Shown: positions 37,201-49,815 of the stretch, piece by piece
How the letters are laid out: every line of letters begins with the position of its first letter
How positions within the stretch are numbered: the stretch's first letter is position 1
Origin: Lineus longissimus
Lineage: Eukaryota; Nemertea; Pilidiophora; Heteronemertea; Lineidae
Direction of reading: 5' to 3'
Assembly (NCBI RefSeq): GCF_910592395.1
Contig: NC_088309.1
Coordinates: forward strand, 9,364,501-9,428,500
Length of the DNA stretch: 64,000 nt
Program-made: the position numbers and the translations under genes
Notes under the pieces: model-generated
What the model was told of the DNA's origin: nothing
The model's input: only the letters and a program-made list of their open reading frames with translations
Databases searched by the model: none

Positions 37201-40200
37201 CATGTATTGCAGTTAATTTTAAATCCAATATCTTCTGTTTTCTTTGTAGGCCTGAACGTCGAGCTGTGAACTACAAACTATTGCCTAAGAGGCCTCTGCG
37301 TGTTTTGAAGCAGACCCTGACTGAGTTGTTTGAAACCCTCTGTGATATGGGCTCCAATTGCAGCACCCCTGAGGTGTCCTTAGAAATGGCACCTCTCGAC
37401 CATGATTCCAGGAGAAGAAGAAGAGAGGTACATACACTTAATAGAGAATATCAGATATTATCAAGGAAGCAATATTTCTGTGGGTTTTTTTATCAAGTAA
37501 AACTGTTTTTCAAAGCAGAGCATGAAATGTGTTTGGTGCCTCTTTGAGCTGTTTCACAGCAGTATACTGTAAGTTTATGATGAGTTGTTACAGCTCAGTG
37601 TTCCCTTCCTCGGTTCATCCAGTGTAGCTTTCTAGAATTCCTGGCTTCTTCCTCAGCCTCCTCCTTGATGTTACATTATTAAGGGTACAGAAAGCCACTT
37701 GATGAATCTTGTACCTTGGATCAATCTCGATAAAGACGTTTTGCTGATTGCAAGTGAGGACCATTGAGTTTCAGTATCAGTAATGTCCGGATCTAAACTG
37801 TTCATGTGTTTATTTCTCCTCGTTTCTTCAATTCAAGCTGCTAATTGAAATAGAGATCCAGGAAGCCTTCTTGAGATTCATGGCCTGCCTACTGAAAGGC
37901 TACAAACAGTACCTTCTGCCGATCACCAAAGCACCCACAATTGGGACAACTGATGCCGCGTCACTTTTTAATATGCAAGGTAAGATCATTTGAGGAGTAC
38001 ATTATTTTCATAACTTTGTGGAAGAAAAAAAGATATTTAATCAATGATAAAATCAATCATTACACAAATGGTATCCTCAGTACAAAGTTCACATTGAGGG
38101 CTTTCCGGTAAATGGTCTGAATTCTATGGTGCCGCATTTGGCAACAGTTGTGGCCAACAGACAAACGGTTATTTGTTCTCTGAAGAGATGTTGTGTCTAG
38201 AATAATCTCACAAAATATTGTATCATTCAATTCAATCAAATATTTCTCCTGTTTACCTGTAATTCCAGAATTCCTCCGAAGCCGTGATAAAGCGTACCAC
38301 AAGTTTTTCCAGCAGTTCATGAAGACGCAAACATTCATACGCTTCATTGAAGAAAGGACGTTCATCTCTGATAAGGATGCTAGTTTAGCATTCTTTGATG
38401 AGTGCTGTGAGAAGGTTGATGAGAACTCAGATGAGCCTCGTTTGATTGAACTTGACGACTCGGGGAGAAGGTAAGTCTCAGTTTGTGACTCGGAGAGGAG
38501 AAATTTCCGATCATTTTCTCTCTCAAATCATCTCAATGACTCTGTCAAAGTTGACATGGTTTTGAACCACCTAACCCATATGTAAGTTCTGAACATAACT
38601 GTTATCAGTTTTAATCCACGAAAATGTCCATGTTTTCTATTTATTATTCTGTCATTTTCAGTGAACTGACGGTGCTCATAACACCACCTGAACCCACGGG
38701 TCTACCTCCTGGTGAGAAGTACAGCTACAATGGTTTCCCCGAGCTGAAGCCTGAGCTCTTCCTACCCATGAAGCGCCCCCTGCTCACTCCGGCCAAACAG
38801 AGTCAGTGTCCGAACAGCCCCATGGCAAGACGAACCAAGCAAGAGATCAAATCTGCCCAGAAAGTAAGTATCAGTACAGAATGATTCTTTGTCTTGCTGA
38901 AGTGGATTTGGCAGGAGACTCTTGGTGTAGCCTTTATTCTTTGATCCAAACTCATTCCTACTTGAGTATATGTGCTGTGGAATTTCATCTGCTCGAACTT
39001 GGTCATTGAATTTGGACATTGAATCATTAAAACCTTTTCGTTACTTTCAGATTGCTCAGGAACATTCAACACAACCAAGTTTGTGGGCCAAGTAAGTCTT
39101 TCAAGAAATTGGTTGATATGAATAAAGACTAGCAAATGCTTTTACTCTGGTTTTGTACAGGAAGGCCTAGTGTAAATGTACATGGATATTTAGATAAAAG
39201 CATTTGCTTGTCTTTATTCATATCACCCATTATGTGGTCATGCCAATATCAAGTTGTTGAATATGATGATGCCTTTGATCATAGATTGTGGGTCCAGATT
39301 ATTTCAAAACATTGCCCAAATTTCAAGTGATCCACATTTTAGATGTCTGAAATATTTTGACAAATTCTCCCATATTCAAGTAATCTATACCAAAGGTCAA
39401 GGGCTTACTAGAATCTTCTCTCGGTCTTCCAGGTGCCTACTTGGCCACTGCTTCAGTCTGTGGTTCATCCACCTTCCCTCCTATGCCAAGTCCACCCATT
39501 CCAAGACAAAGGCATTACACACTGCCTATGATGTCCTGGTCAAGATGCAGGCCGCACGTCTCCCACAGCCCGATGAGGTCTGCTACAGGGTTCTCATGCA
39601 GCTCTGCGGTGTCTACCAGCAACCTGTCTTGGCTGTCAAACTGCTCTTTGAGATGAAGAAGCATGGGATACAGCCCAATGCTATCACATATGGTTTCTAT
39701 AATAAGGTGGGTAGATCAGACCTGAGGTTTGCTGCTGGAACACTCACAATATTAATAAGTTCACTGGCTATGAACTTTGTACCCATGAAAGCTTGGTCAA
39801 ATGAGCTCTTGACACCAATTTTGGTCTTCCTGGTTCTTGACTTGTTTATTTCTGTGATAAACCTTTTAAGGAATCTGGCTTTGTTTACAAATTTTCATGT
39901 AATTTGTCAACATGATTTTGTTTCTCATCAGGCTGTGTTAGAGAGCCGGTGGCCTACCTCAACAACCAATGCTTACCTGTTATGGACTAAACTAAGAAAT
40001 GCCATCATAGCAGTGGCGCAGTTCCGCCGAGCACTGCGGCGGCGCAGCCTTTCCTTGTACTCAAACTCGGAGAGTGATTTTGATGTGACGAGCATGGATA
40101 GTGTAGTGGTCGATGAGGAACAGAGTCGAAAGAAGGATTCTGGATTGGTTGCTGATATCGAGGATGGGGCCGAGATTACAAAGAATAAGAAGAAAAAGAA

Positions 40201-43200
40201 GACTGAGTTTGTCAATGACTTGATTGCAGTTGGTGCTGCTCACGGAGGCAGTACTGGTATGTAGCTAATCATGCCCTTCATGGCTTCATTCATAACAATC
40301 TCGTTAAGTGACCTTATCCCTGCATTCTGGTTGTGACTTTGTCCTCATAAGACTAACTATGGATCAATGAAAATCTTAATCTTGAAACATCATGATATGG
40401 GATTCAATCTAAATCTTTATAAGGGGGGGACACAAATGAAATTGGTTACTTTTTGTGCCTTTTCCTTTCTAGATGTTGTGTCTGACCGTGGTTACAGCTC
40501 CATGACACAGGAAGATGCACAGTCCCTTTCCAAAGCCATGAGCAATGAGCTTCTTGACCTCGATAGCCCTGCCGGCGTGGAAGAAAAGCAGATCAAGGCA
40601 AAAGTTCCAGAGAAACCAATGATCGATCAGGTGGACAAGGTGGAAAAAGTCGTGAAGGACTCACCGAGAAGAAAGACATCCAGGGAACACCTTATCGGTA
40701 TGTTTTTTTCTGGGGAAATTTTGTGGCAATCAGTTGTGTCTGGCCTTCATAGGCAACAGATATCGCTGTCAATCATTGAAAAGTTTCTCACTTCTTCCAT
40801 GTTAATGTTGTCTGGCGCTCCCAGGCAGCAGATGTTGCCGTCAATCCCTGAAAAGATCCCGACACCCTGCAATTTTTAAAGTCATCTCCATGTTTTCTAA
40901 CAAAATTTTCATGTTGTTTTTTTCAGGCAAGCGAAGAGTGACAGTGGCCTCTTTCCAACCAATAGACCCTCCAGTCGATGACTTCCGACAAAGAGTTGGA
41001 AGTATTGTGCGGCGGTCGTTGAGCAGTGTTGGGAGCAACAGCAGCATAGGCACACTGATGGGAAGCACTTGTAAGTAGCTTTCCCCTTTTGACAACGTTG
41101 TTGGCCAAATCTTGAATCCTGTTAACCGCATCGACCCTTTTTGGTGCTGTAGACCACAGAATTTCCACAGGCATTGCTCGTGTTACATCAGTTTGAGTGA
41201 TAGTGAACTCAAGTGCAAGTTTTGCATGTCAAGTTGGTTATGCCACTGGCTTTTATTGCCAACTTCTTGGAATGCAAATACTTTATCTTCTACCTTTTGA
41301 TTAATGTATGCAGCACAACATCATATCCGTAAGTATGGCAGTAGTTGTTGTTCACCCGATTGGTATTATGTTCCTCAATGTGTAAAGGTGCTTCTTCAAA
41401 TTACTGCTTGTTTGGGCTTTCTATTCTTGTAAACCTTTTTGGCAATTGGTTATTCTATAGGCAGATTGAAGGATATTCTCTTTCTGCCAACACAGACTCC
41501 CATTTATGTCATCACAGGTGCGTGTAAATGCCAGAATTAATCGACCAATTATCAATTGATCAGACCCAAATGATTTGGCACACACCATACTGAGAATATT
41601 CATACACAATAGTGCTATGTTACATGTATTGTCTGTTCATGTCAATTGATTTGTGGTGATCGTTTGCTACACAACTGCATGACTCTGCCATTTCCACGCA
41701 CCTCTGATGTATTTCTGTGGCTGCGCCGGTTTTCAGCCATTCGTATGTCTTAAAGATTAACATGGCTTTATATATACACATGTATATTCATCACCTGGGT
41801 AAATTTGGCTTGGCATGCAATTCCTAGTGAAGCTGGGGCAACATGTATATACTCCGGCTGAGAAATTTTTCTGACGCTGTCGTGTAAAGTTAACTGTCAT
41901 TTTGGAGAATCGCCTATAAAATTATTGTAAAGCTTTCCCGACGTTTATTGTTGTTCTCCCATCTTTACATTGCACACCATATTTCTAAGTCTCACCACAG
42001 CTACTGAAATATACCTTGCAGTGTTGTACTATGACTTAGACAAAGGACAGGTATAATTTCAGCAGGTTATGACAGTCATATAGTATTTTACTGAAGGAAA
42101 AGAACATAATTGGAATCGTTTTATAGTACTCAAAACATGTTAAACACATGATCGCTTTTCTCTCCAAGACCATTCATGATTATCATGAGATATGTTTGTA
42201 CGTTCTTCCTTCCATTCTATTTATAATTATCGGGAGTTCCATCTTTTCTCTTCAGATGGCAGTTCTGCAGGCCTGCTCATGACAAGTCAGACGTCTGTCG
42301 ATGAAAGTGTCTTTGACGGATTGGGGGCAGGAGACATGAACTCAAACGAACGAATACGGCGACGACATCGCAGTGCTGGTGATAATCGCCGAGGACGATT
42401 AGGTGGTGCTGGTTTGCAAAATTCCTGGCGGACTCGTCATAGGAGTGGTGACCCGAACATGACAAGTATCGGCATGAAAAAACAGGATAGTGCTGAACGG
42501 GGGGATGAGAATTCAATGCAGGGAGATGTGATAGAGAAGGACAAGTTGGTGTCTGATTTGACAAATTCTAGTAGCGAATCGACTACACCAAGAAAAAATG
42601 ATGACTTAGAACCCAGTAGGATGCAGGCGCGTGCTTGTCTTGCTGGTATTGCTCCGATCCTAGCCCCTGGCCCGGATATTCTATGTGATTTCGAGGAGCC
42701 AAGGACTCCAACTGCTTTGAGTGTTATCGCGGAGACAAAGGCGGCGACTAGTGTGCTAGAAAGGACGCCTGTGACAGAAAATGACCCGTTGGGTTTGTTT
42801 TTAGAAACTGGTGCTGTAAATGTTGTTGCGCGTTCTGAGCAGAACTCTGTTCAGAGTCCGTCTGCAGATTTATTGACTCTAAATCTGGGTCCAGGTGGTG
42901 ACAGTAGTACAGACTTCAGCCCCGCATCACCAACAATTCTAAAAAGTGGAACAGGTTCGCCAACTATAGTGAAAAGTCGCTCAGACAGTGCCCCAGCAGA
43001 TATGAACGCGAAGGCTGTGAAAAGAAACTTATTGATTGACTTGGCTAGTTTAGATCCTTTTTCAGATTCGAATAGTGAGTGCCAAAGACTCTTTATAAAC
43101 GGTGGCGAGGATGAACTCCCTGAACGAACTCGCCTGCATACTATTTCAGAATGTTCAGCTGCCTCGAGTGGGCGGCAGTACCGGATATCGGAGAGTTCGA

Positions 43201-46200
43201 ATTCTAGTTACCATAGTGACGGTGAACCATGGTCACCGTTGTCACCTCAGAAAGAGGAGGCGAACGATACAGAACGTGCTGTGTCCAGTCCGCAGAATAT
43301 AGCAAAACCCCTCATGATGCAACGTAGTGAATCCTTTTCAGAAGTTTTGAAGTTGGCTGCGAAGAATGTCACGAGTAGAATCACAGAACTGAAGCAGTCC
43401 ATTTCTTCATCAATTAGCTCACCAACTAGTAGTTCAAAAACGGGTAGTTCACTGCCAAAGGCTTTCGCTTTGGACCAAATGTTTTCTGATACGGATGATA
43501 TTTCTTATAAGAGTTGGCGTCGTGCGTCGGAGGCTAGCGTCGATTATCTTAGTCGGAGTGATAACATTCTAGAGGAGATGGGCCAGTATATGGATGCCGC
43601 CAAGAATTTACCACGGAATTCCTCTTCCAGTAAACTAGGTGAGTGGACACTGAGTATGTAATAATAGCGGCATTCCTTCGGAATTCTTTAAGCGGCAGAT
43701 TAGGTTCGTCGGAAGTTACCAAATGTTTGTGGATAGCCACAGCAATTCATCGAGGGCATTTCGGTTGAAAATGTTTAAGAAAGTTTTTTATCTGAAACCA
43801 ATCACTTTTCGGCAGGACGGGGGGCCGAGTTGACTTCTTTACTTTTCCAAGTTTAATGAAAAGTACCAATTTAATAGCAATTGAAAAGTAAAACTGTTCA
43901 GTGTACAAAATGGCTTGTCTTCAAGTTTCTTTCTTCTATAAACCATCTGTGAACAGTGAGTGTAATTTTTTATCTGGTTGTAGGCTCCAGCGCTCCAAGC
44001 CAAGCTCCCATCGAGAAACTCATCCCCATGAAAGATCTCGTAAAGGACCTGGAGCGTTTAGACACCACTAAATTCTCCTCAGCGCCAAGTCTTCCGCAGT
44101 CGCTTCATAATATCGCCATGGATGTGGAGATGAGCAGCTGCTCACGGTGCTCGCATTGTAATTCTTTGTTGTATGATGAGGAGATCATGGCTGGTTGGTC
44201 AGCAGACGACTCGAACTTGAACACCTCGTAAGTACATGTAGTACTTCACTGCACATTTTATCGGGACATGAGAATGATAGTAGCTCATATTCCAGTATTG
44301 CTGTAATCTCTTGAGACATTCCGAAATGAAAGGACTTCTCTAAGCGCGTTGATAAGAAATATTAGATAATGATAGTATTCCTGCAAATTTAATTTTGATC
44401 AGCTGCATCGAAATCAAAAGTTGGAAAAATGTGTTTGGCTGATGAGACATATCGGTTAATTGACAATTCTTTTTGGGTGATTTTCAATTTGCTGAATATT
44501 GTGCACTTTCATCATTTCAGGTGCCAGTTCTGTGCTAAGAGACTAGTGCCATTTTTACACATTTATATCAAGGTAAGACTGACATTTTTCTTCTAAGCTG
44601 TGATGGCCTTTTGACCCAACAAATGTTTGAAGTGATAACCTTGTGGTACCTGTAAAAGTGTTACCAGTGGTTTTCCTAACTTGTCATGTCTGTTTGAATA
44701 AATTTGTGACAAATCTTTTCTTCAGGATTGGCGAAGTCATAACCGGACACTTTTAACAACGCCAAGTGACTCGTCAGAGAGTGTTCAGAGCATCCAGTCC
44801 TTGCCCTCAGGACCAAGCAACCCAATCACTAATAAGCTCATTGCGCAGAATAAGGTTCATAATACCAGCGATCATTCAGTTAATTCTGTGAGGAGTGAAG
44901 ATGGGATATTGCTGCATCTGGAGGAGAACAAGTCAGATAGTGGAGACAGTGACAGTCCTAAGAAACAAGAAGGGAGTAATCTAATTGGTAAGTTGGTGCC
45001 AGATCTGAAATGAGACCATTTGGATTCTGACATTGCTTCAGTTTCCTTGCTTAATGTCACCCGCCATGGTATAAAGCAGAAGAAAATCAAAGATTTGGCC
45101 AGACGACAGAACCAGACAGCCAAACTCTGGGGGGCATTAGAGGGTACTTATTACAACCACTGACTTTAGAAACCAGACCGGGCTACATATTTGATCGAAC
45201 TTTTTTTCTTCAGACTTTAGTCCTTCCCATTTGGCCAAAGGTCCCATTGTAAACAACAAACAAGTTGAGCGGCGGCGCTGCACAAGCGAGTGTGCACCTG
45301 CAACCAATGGAACAGCAAGTCCATACAGAACAGGAAAAGACCCCATACCAGATGAGGAAAGTCGTGGCTCAGGGCCTAACAGGTAAGCTTTTTATTATAA
45401 AGTCATTAATGCTGTCACCTCAACATTTTGAAGCATTCTTTGCTGTGTTAGGAGCCCAGCAGCAGCCAAGTGTGTAACTACATGCATAACATTTTGTTAC
45501 AGACAACTTTGTTGGGAAAAAAGTACGACAGTCCTAATTGAACAAAACTTGGAGTGTCTAATAATTTGTTTAATCTTTACTTGACAGGAAACAGCCTCTG
45601 AGCCTTGACCCCATCTCTGTGCCATACTTGAGTCCACTGGTATTGAGGAAAGAAGTGGAGAACTTACTGGAACAAGATGGAGATTCATGTCTCAGCAAGT
45701 CGGACTTTGTCGATGATCATCCTATCATATACTGGAATATTGTAAGTTACAGAAAGAATAGTGAAGAAATTACTTTTATTAGTCCTCCGAATAAAGCATT
45801 TCTACATCAACTCAAATTTCATGGCTAGTCTATTCAAAAAAAGACCCCTGTTTAAACAAGCAAACCACAAACCAATATTGAGTTCTGCATGGGATGCTTT
45901 TGGTTATTTCACTAAACCTCTCTACTTTCATTTGTCTCCTTCAGATTTGGTACTTCAGACGAATGGATGTCTCCAGTAATCTTCCTGGGTTAGTTCTTTC
46001 CGCCAAGTGCACTAACAAGGGCTCACCATCTAATGCAACGTGGTTTGGTGGGGACAGTCGACACGTTCTCATTCGCCTCAAGTGGGACAATGCGAGAATT
46101 CATGAAGAGATTGGCAAGCCTATGTATTCGATGTGGAACAACAGTAAGTTCTAACTCAGAAGTTATATAAATTTTGGATGTACTTCACGCCACAAAAGTT

Positions 46201-47468
46201 TCTGTCAACTTCTGCCGATGCGGCGCTGACTCAAAGTTCAAAGGAGTATTGATCATTGATTGATAATAAAATGTTCGGTGTTATTGCCTGCAATGTCTAA
46301 AGAACCATAAAAGTGGTTCCGTAAGTTGTAGCTCATGAATTCTCATTCACTTCTGAGGGAAAAAAACTGAAACTTACCACCTTATATGGCCATTTCCTCT
46401 TTCCAGCTTCTCAATCAAGGACAGTCAGTGCTCTTCTGACTGAGCAAACATCATTTTCAAAGGGGTAAGTTACATGAAAATGTCCAAGTGTCAGGGAGTT
46501 TTCTATACTGTTCGGTTTTCAAACTACCTTCAAGGTATTCATATTCGTGTTGTCTCTTCACGGCTTCTCACTTGATTTACACAAGAGTACAAGATTGGGA
46601 TAGCACCTACATATATTTGTGTGTTTAACAGATATTTCTCCTCGGAAAACAGCCTCATTATGTACATCTGTGTTGAGCTGTCTATGTCTACTGTCCTAAT
46701 GACTATTGGTGTGCACATAGCTAAATGACACTCTCTTCTTCCAGTATAATGCATCAAATTGTTCAGGATATCCAGTGTAATGACATGGTGGCGCCGATGA
46801 AACTTGTGTTGAAGGAACGTAGACGTGTGGCACAGGCTGGCAAGAATCGTCATCGGAGCATGTACCGAGAAATTCTCTATTTGGCTTTCACTGCCTGTGG
46901 AAGAGAGGACATTGATCATGGTAAGAAAGACTATCAATTCCTTAACAGTATTTCATTATGGAACTTTGTGTCAAGGGTATCGGGTGTCATTGAATACTAT
47001 ACTACACCTTTGAATATCATGCAATGGTGACTTATTTGGTGAAGATTGGCTTCCGATTCAATTTAGAATTAGTAAAATTGAGACCGTTTCATAATTTGCC
47101 ACCCCAATATGTCATTGAAACAGATGAAGCTAGCGCCCACTTACCACTTGGGAGTCCCCTTAGGTCAAGCTTTCAGAAGTTGGTAGGCCTTAGGATTACC
47201 CCTCTCCACAACTTCTTTGTCTTGTTCCAAAAAAAACAACGGTCCACAAGAATTCCTAATGCCTAGTTGAGTGTTAGATTTACTAAGAGGATTTTCTTCA
47301 TTTGCTCATATTTGGTATGTTCTTGTTTCAGATGCGTTTGATCGGGAATATCGATTTGCCTTCCAGAGGCTATCCTCACGGGAAATGAGCCGCATCCAGC
47401 CGAACGATCGACCACCAAATGTCGGTGTGATTTGGTGTCGGAAGATCTTCAGTGACCTTAAACTATAG
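31263..47468 (+). CDS. DENND4: DENN domain-containing protein 4 (Rab10 GEF, Crag orthologue)
   Basis: Twenty-eight coding exons: 31263-31558, 32287-32476, 33157-33213, 33531-33600, 34274-34440, 34672-34907, 35465-35531, 36105-36305, 36656-36831, 37250-37427, 37838-37979, 38269-38470, 38662-38863, 39051-39091, 39433-39706, 39932-40256, 40473-40697, 40927-41070, 42256-43638, 43984-44227, 44521-44572, 44726-44987, 45214-45382, 45588-45741, 45945-46143, 46407-46464, 46745-46920, 47332-47468 (6027 nt, 2008 aa). Order: N-terminal MABP domain (about 40-200), uDENN ([10 protein letters not shown]), cDENN ([34 protein letters not shown]), dDENN ([12 protein letters not shown]), a PPR-like stretch (about 770-835, [11 protein letters not shown]), a long Ser-rich disordered exon, a Cys cluster (CSRCSHC...CQFC) and a conserved C-terminal domain ([19 protein letters not shown]). 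Known family role: GDP-GTP exchange on Rab10 in polarised secretion. The start matches the family ([10 protein letters not shown]). It is a single ancestral-type gene, not assignable to vertebrate A, B or C. Confidence 0.96.
39115..39224. repeat. near-perfect hairpin in DENND4 intron
   Basis: The 30-bp arms 39115-39144 and 39195-39224 are complementary at 29 of 30 positions, with a 50-bp loop. The element sits 23 bp downstream of the 41-nt exon 39051-39091. Its size fits a small foldback transposon; a hairpin RNA precursor is an alternative. The left arm includes AATAAA. Confidence 0.75.
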
Positions 47469-49355
47469 AGATGTTATTTCATGATTCTATGTAAATATCT
47501 TGGACTGATACTTGTCCCTCATTCAGCTTTCGAATATCCTTAAATTCTTTTTTGAATTGTATGAAAACTTTTCTGAGGTTTTACACTAGTCACATACTGA
47601 AGGCTACCACTTTTCATTGTGTTCTAAGCAATGGTTCAACAAAACTTTACTGTAGGATAAAGCTATACCGATTTTTATAAGGCTCATCTTTAAATCCTAG
47701 ATACATATTTACAGTTATATTCAGCTGATATTTAGACCATCAGGCTTTTAAAAATGGTACATTCAGCGGGGTCAAATTCTGTTGTGAACATATTTTATCA
47801 AGCCTGACGTGCTTGACAGAGCTGATAAGTTACGAAATATCAAATATGGGGTAAAGGGTAGACTGCATTAAAGTTTAGTCCTGGAGATTTGTACAAAACC
47901 TTTATTTACAGAAATTACTTCCCAGTTATGACATTTCTGCGGGTTAATGATCTTCCTGTAAGATGGTCATCTCTAATGCGTCACGTGCTGAAGGGCATTT
48001 AGGAATTATCTGTATATATTGGCTGTTTTCCTCCATAATTGTTGATATATTTTGATTACTAACTTGATAGATTTTATCACTGTTGGTGAATATGAAATCC
48101 TTTCCATCCAGTAGCTGTAGGACTACCTTTAATCTAAAAGGGAATCATTCATGTTATGGAGGATGCATCATGACACCCTGATGATTTGACTTGAATAATT
48201 AGGGTAATGTCGACATATCAAGTAAAAAAAAGAAGGTTTTCAGTGTGACCAAAACTAAGGACTGTACTTTCCTCAAATCCTTGAAACTTGGCTGAGTTGG
48301 TTTGGCTATTTCTCCAAGTCGGGGATTGAGTAAATAACAGGAATAACTACACCAAATAACAGATGTGATCCTCGTAGTTTCATTTGTCAGTTATGGTGCA
48401 TCATTTGGTCATAAAAGTGTTGTTATTTCCAGAATTCCCTTCTCTTGCCCTTGTTCATGCTAAAACATATAGCTTGGTGTGTTTAATTTGCAATTTTGTA
48501 CTTCTGTGCCATACTGATGTCTCTGTGTCATTTAGGTCGGGGCATCTTTAAGAATGAATGCACTGAGAGGATGTCATTGGCTTATCCACTTGTTTTTGTT
48601 TACAAATGTATATTTTGGCTTGTTTTTAATAGACAAGGATGAATTAGTTAGTCCTTATAACAAAGGAGGAGGGGTCACTTCCTGTGAACTCGGAAATAAC
48701 CTCAGTGTACTTTTAATTAAGCATTTTGACAACTCCACGACAGTAATTTCAGTTAGATTTTCTTTTCTGTGGTCATTTATTTTTGCGATTATCTGTAAAC
48801 GCGAAAATAAAAGGCAAACAAATGTTTCCGGGATGACAGTATTTAGGAACCGATGTACAATAACTTAGGCTTGTTGAAGTTAAAAGATATATTTTTGGTC
48901 TGAAGGGAAGGGCGTTCTCATTTTCAAGAACTTAATGACATGTCTTGATGTTTCCTTTCAGCTAAGATTAAAGGAACAGTGTCCCTAGATAAGGCGAGGC
49001 CGATACTAATATAAGTTCACAGAGTTCCTTTGCAGAATGTGCTGCAGATATGCACCCAGAGGTGTGCAGTAATTAGTTGGTAGAATGTCTGTAGAGATCC
49101 GAGAGTCATCTAACAACTTCATTCTGTAGGACTAAACTTTACACTGTATTTGTGCCTGCTCAGCAGGATCTTTGGCCACTCCTCCTTGAGAATAACTCCG
49201 AACTCGCTTGTACAGAATTACTGTGTAAATTTCTTGTCAAGGATATATTGATTATGCTTTGGAAAAGTTGGTGTTGGCTAATCATATGTATATGTATTAA
49301 TTGATGCATCAATTGGCATTGTGTATCCTTAAATTAAACCTGTTACTTTTGTGTA

Positions 49356-49361
49356 AATAAA
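49356..49361 (+). terminator. candidate DENND4 poly(A) signal
   Basis: AATAAA within TGTAAATAAAGC, about 1.9 kb after the DENND4 stop. The region 47469-49380 is AT-rich without ORFs and reads as a long 3'UTR. It includes Pumilio-type TGTAAATA elements near 47489 and at 49352. Other hexamers occur at about 50760 and 50806. Confidence 0.5.
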
Positions 49362-49437
49362 GCTGTTGATAATGGTGATATCTTAATGTTAACGCGCTAG
49401 GCCTAGATGCAAAGTAGTATATCACATGTATGCGGCT

Positions 49438-49815
49438 TTAACACCTTCAGCGCCGAACCACATAGATCTACGTGGCCCAAATCCCCCCTCCCCTTTGAGC
49501 TGGTTATCGGAGTCTCATGGACTTCATGAAAGAACTGGTAAGGTAGGAACTGAAAAGATCAAACGGTCTTTTCAGTTCCTTCCGTGCCCTGAAGATGGCG
49601 ATGGCGTAGTTCAGAACTTTAAATGACTTCATGAAAGAACTTCGCCATCGCCATCTTCAGGGCAAGGTAGGAAATGAAAAGTCCTTCCTGCCTTGCCCTA
49701 AAGACGGCGATGGCGTAGTTCTTTCATGAAGGCCATGAGACTCCGATAACCGGCTCAAAGGGGAGGGGGGATTTGGGCCACGTAGATCTACGTGGTTCGG
49801 CGTTGAAGGTGTTAA
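49438..49815. mobile_element. 378-bp TTAA-flanked foldback element (piggyBac-type MITE?)
   Basis: Arms of about 100 bp are almost identical in inverted orientation (about four mismatches). They begin TTAACACCTTCAGCGCCGAA and end TTCGGCGTTGAAGGTGTTAA. Each arm contains a nested palindrome, perfect on the right (CCACGTAGATCTACGTGG, 49778-49795) and one base off on the left. Inner segments (GAAGATGGCGATGGCGTAGT type) are again inverted. TTAA at both edges is the target duplication of piggyBac elements, and TTAAC...GC termini are compatible, but no transposase is present. The superfamily call is inference. Confidence 0.8.

Noticed and set aside
39254-39432. ORF start upstream of DENND4 exon 39433
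   Set aside because: The reading frame is merely open through the intron; the conserved protein and phase require the acceptor at 39432/39433.
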